Positions 6,826-6,952 of a DNA stretch of 6,952 bases are shown piece by piece. The notes beneath the pieces are model-generated. The model did no database searches and was not told the DNA's origin. It saw nothing but the letters and a program-made list of their open reading frames with translations. Made by a program: the position numbers and the translations under genes. Source of the DNA: JBHGBB01 sp041946755 (GTDB taxonomy: Bacteria; UBP4; UBA4092; JAOAEQ01); NCBI GenBank assembly GCA_041946755.1, contig JBHGBB010000201.1, positions 1-6,952 on the forward strand, given 5' to 3'. Each line of letters opens with the position of its first letter. Positions within the stretch are counted from its first letter, which is position 1.

Positions 6826-6952
6826 TTATTCGATACTATCGTCATCATGTTGCGTTCTAGTCTCTTTAATCAAGCCGGTTAGAATGAGGGATACCAGACT
6901 AATAATAATAGCCCCTAAAAAAGCCGGCCAGAATCCTTCGATAGCATAGCGC
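6826..6952 (-). CDS. C-terminal end of a phage holin IV / YvlD-family membrane protein (5'-partial)
   Basis: On the minus strand the frame is open from the right edge (codons from 6951) to a TAA at 6828-6826, giving 41 visible residues. They hold a Gly-Phe-Trp-Pro-Ala-Phe motif followed by a hydrophobic helix (LGAIIISLVSLILTGLI) and a charged tail ending HDDDSIE. The 'eGFWpAflgaiiiSlvs' pattern followed by a final membrane helix is characteristic of the C-terminus of the small four-helix membrane proteins annotated as phage holin family 4 (superfamily IV, including YvlD). In most bacteria these are chromosomal envelope proteins of unknown function rather than phage lysis genes, and no other phage gene is visible here. 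It is transcribed toward creD. The start and first helices are outside the window, so the identification rests on a short segment. Confidence 0.6.
   Translation of the reverse strand, partial: RYAIEGFWPAFLGAIIISLVSLILTGLIKETRTQHDDDSIE

Noticed and set aside
6466..6882. A 138-codon plus-strand open frame across the creD start and the holin-like 3' end
   Set aside because: It is antisense to two frames with family motifs, and its Gly/Cys-rich stretch is simply the complement of the Pro/Gln-rich CreD N-terminus.
6826..6952. Prophage or lysis module suggested by the holin-like protein
   Set aside because: No endolysin, spanin or phage structural gene is present, and holin IV/YvlD proteins are commonly ordinary chromosomal membrane proteins.

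Overview
The window looks like chromosomal DNA from an uncultured, probably Gram-negative bacterium. The evidence is an AT-leaning composition, a CreD-family inner-membrane protein with a large predicted periplasmic domain, a very long PAS/GAF/HD-GYP signalling protein, and extracellular-type LamG-like and TPR fragments. Nothing visible fixes the phylum. There are no rRNA or tRNA genes, no transposase, no CRISPR array and no phage structural gene.

Left part (1-809, + strand). The window opens inside a gene whose C-terminal end resembles a LamG/concanavalin-A-like beta-sandwich and stops at 421. Eight bases later begins a 223-bp element (429-651) bounded by inverted arrays of CACGAAA-type units. 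Directly after it lies a single well-conserved TPR motif ending at 809. It has no ribosome binding site or native N-terminus, so it is best read as the surviving 3' end of a disrupted gene.

Centre (852-4850, - strand). One uninterrupted 1332-residue cytoplasmic protein carries seven PAS/GAF input modules, in the order PAS-GAF-GAF-PAS-GAF-PAS-GAF, and a C-terminal HD-GYP domain predicted to hydrolyse cyclic di-GMP. Two of its GAF domains look like copies of one module, and a third carries a cluster of cysteines. The start codon sits inside a near-perfect 18-bp dyad. The 507-bp gap upstream (4851-5357) contains several perfect or near-perfect hairpins but no gene.

Right part (5358-6952, - strand). 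A creD-like gene has a good Shine-Dalgarno sequence. Upstream of it on the same strand is the C-terminal end of a small membrane protein resembling the phage holin IV / YvlD family, which runs off the right edge. These two may be co-transcribed, because the gap between them is about 88 bp. The HD-GYP gene is probably a separate transcription unit, since a strong hairpin lies just after creD.

I see no convincing new multi-gene system. The points most worth checking are the CACGAAA inverted-repeat element beside the truncated TPR gene, the sensory architecture of the HD-GYP protein, and the dyads in its leader and start region.
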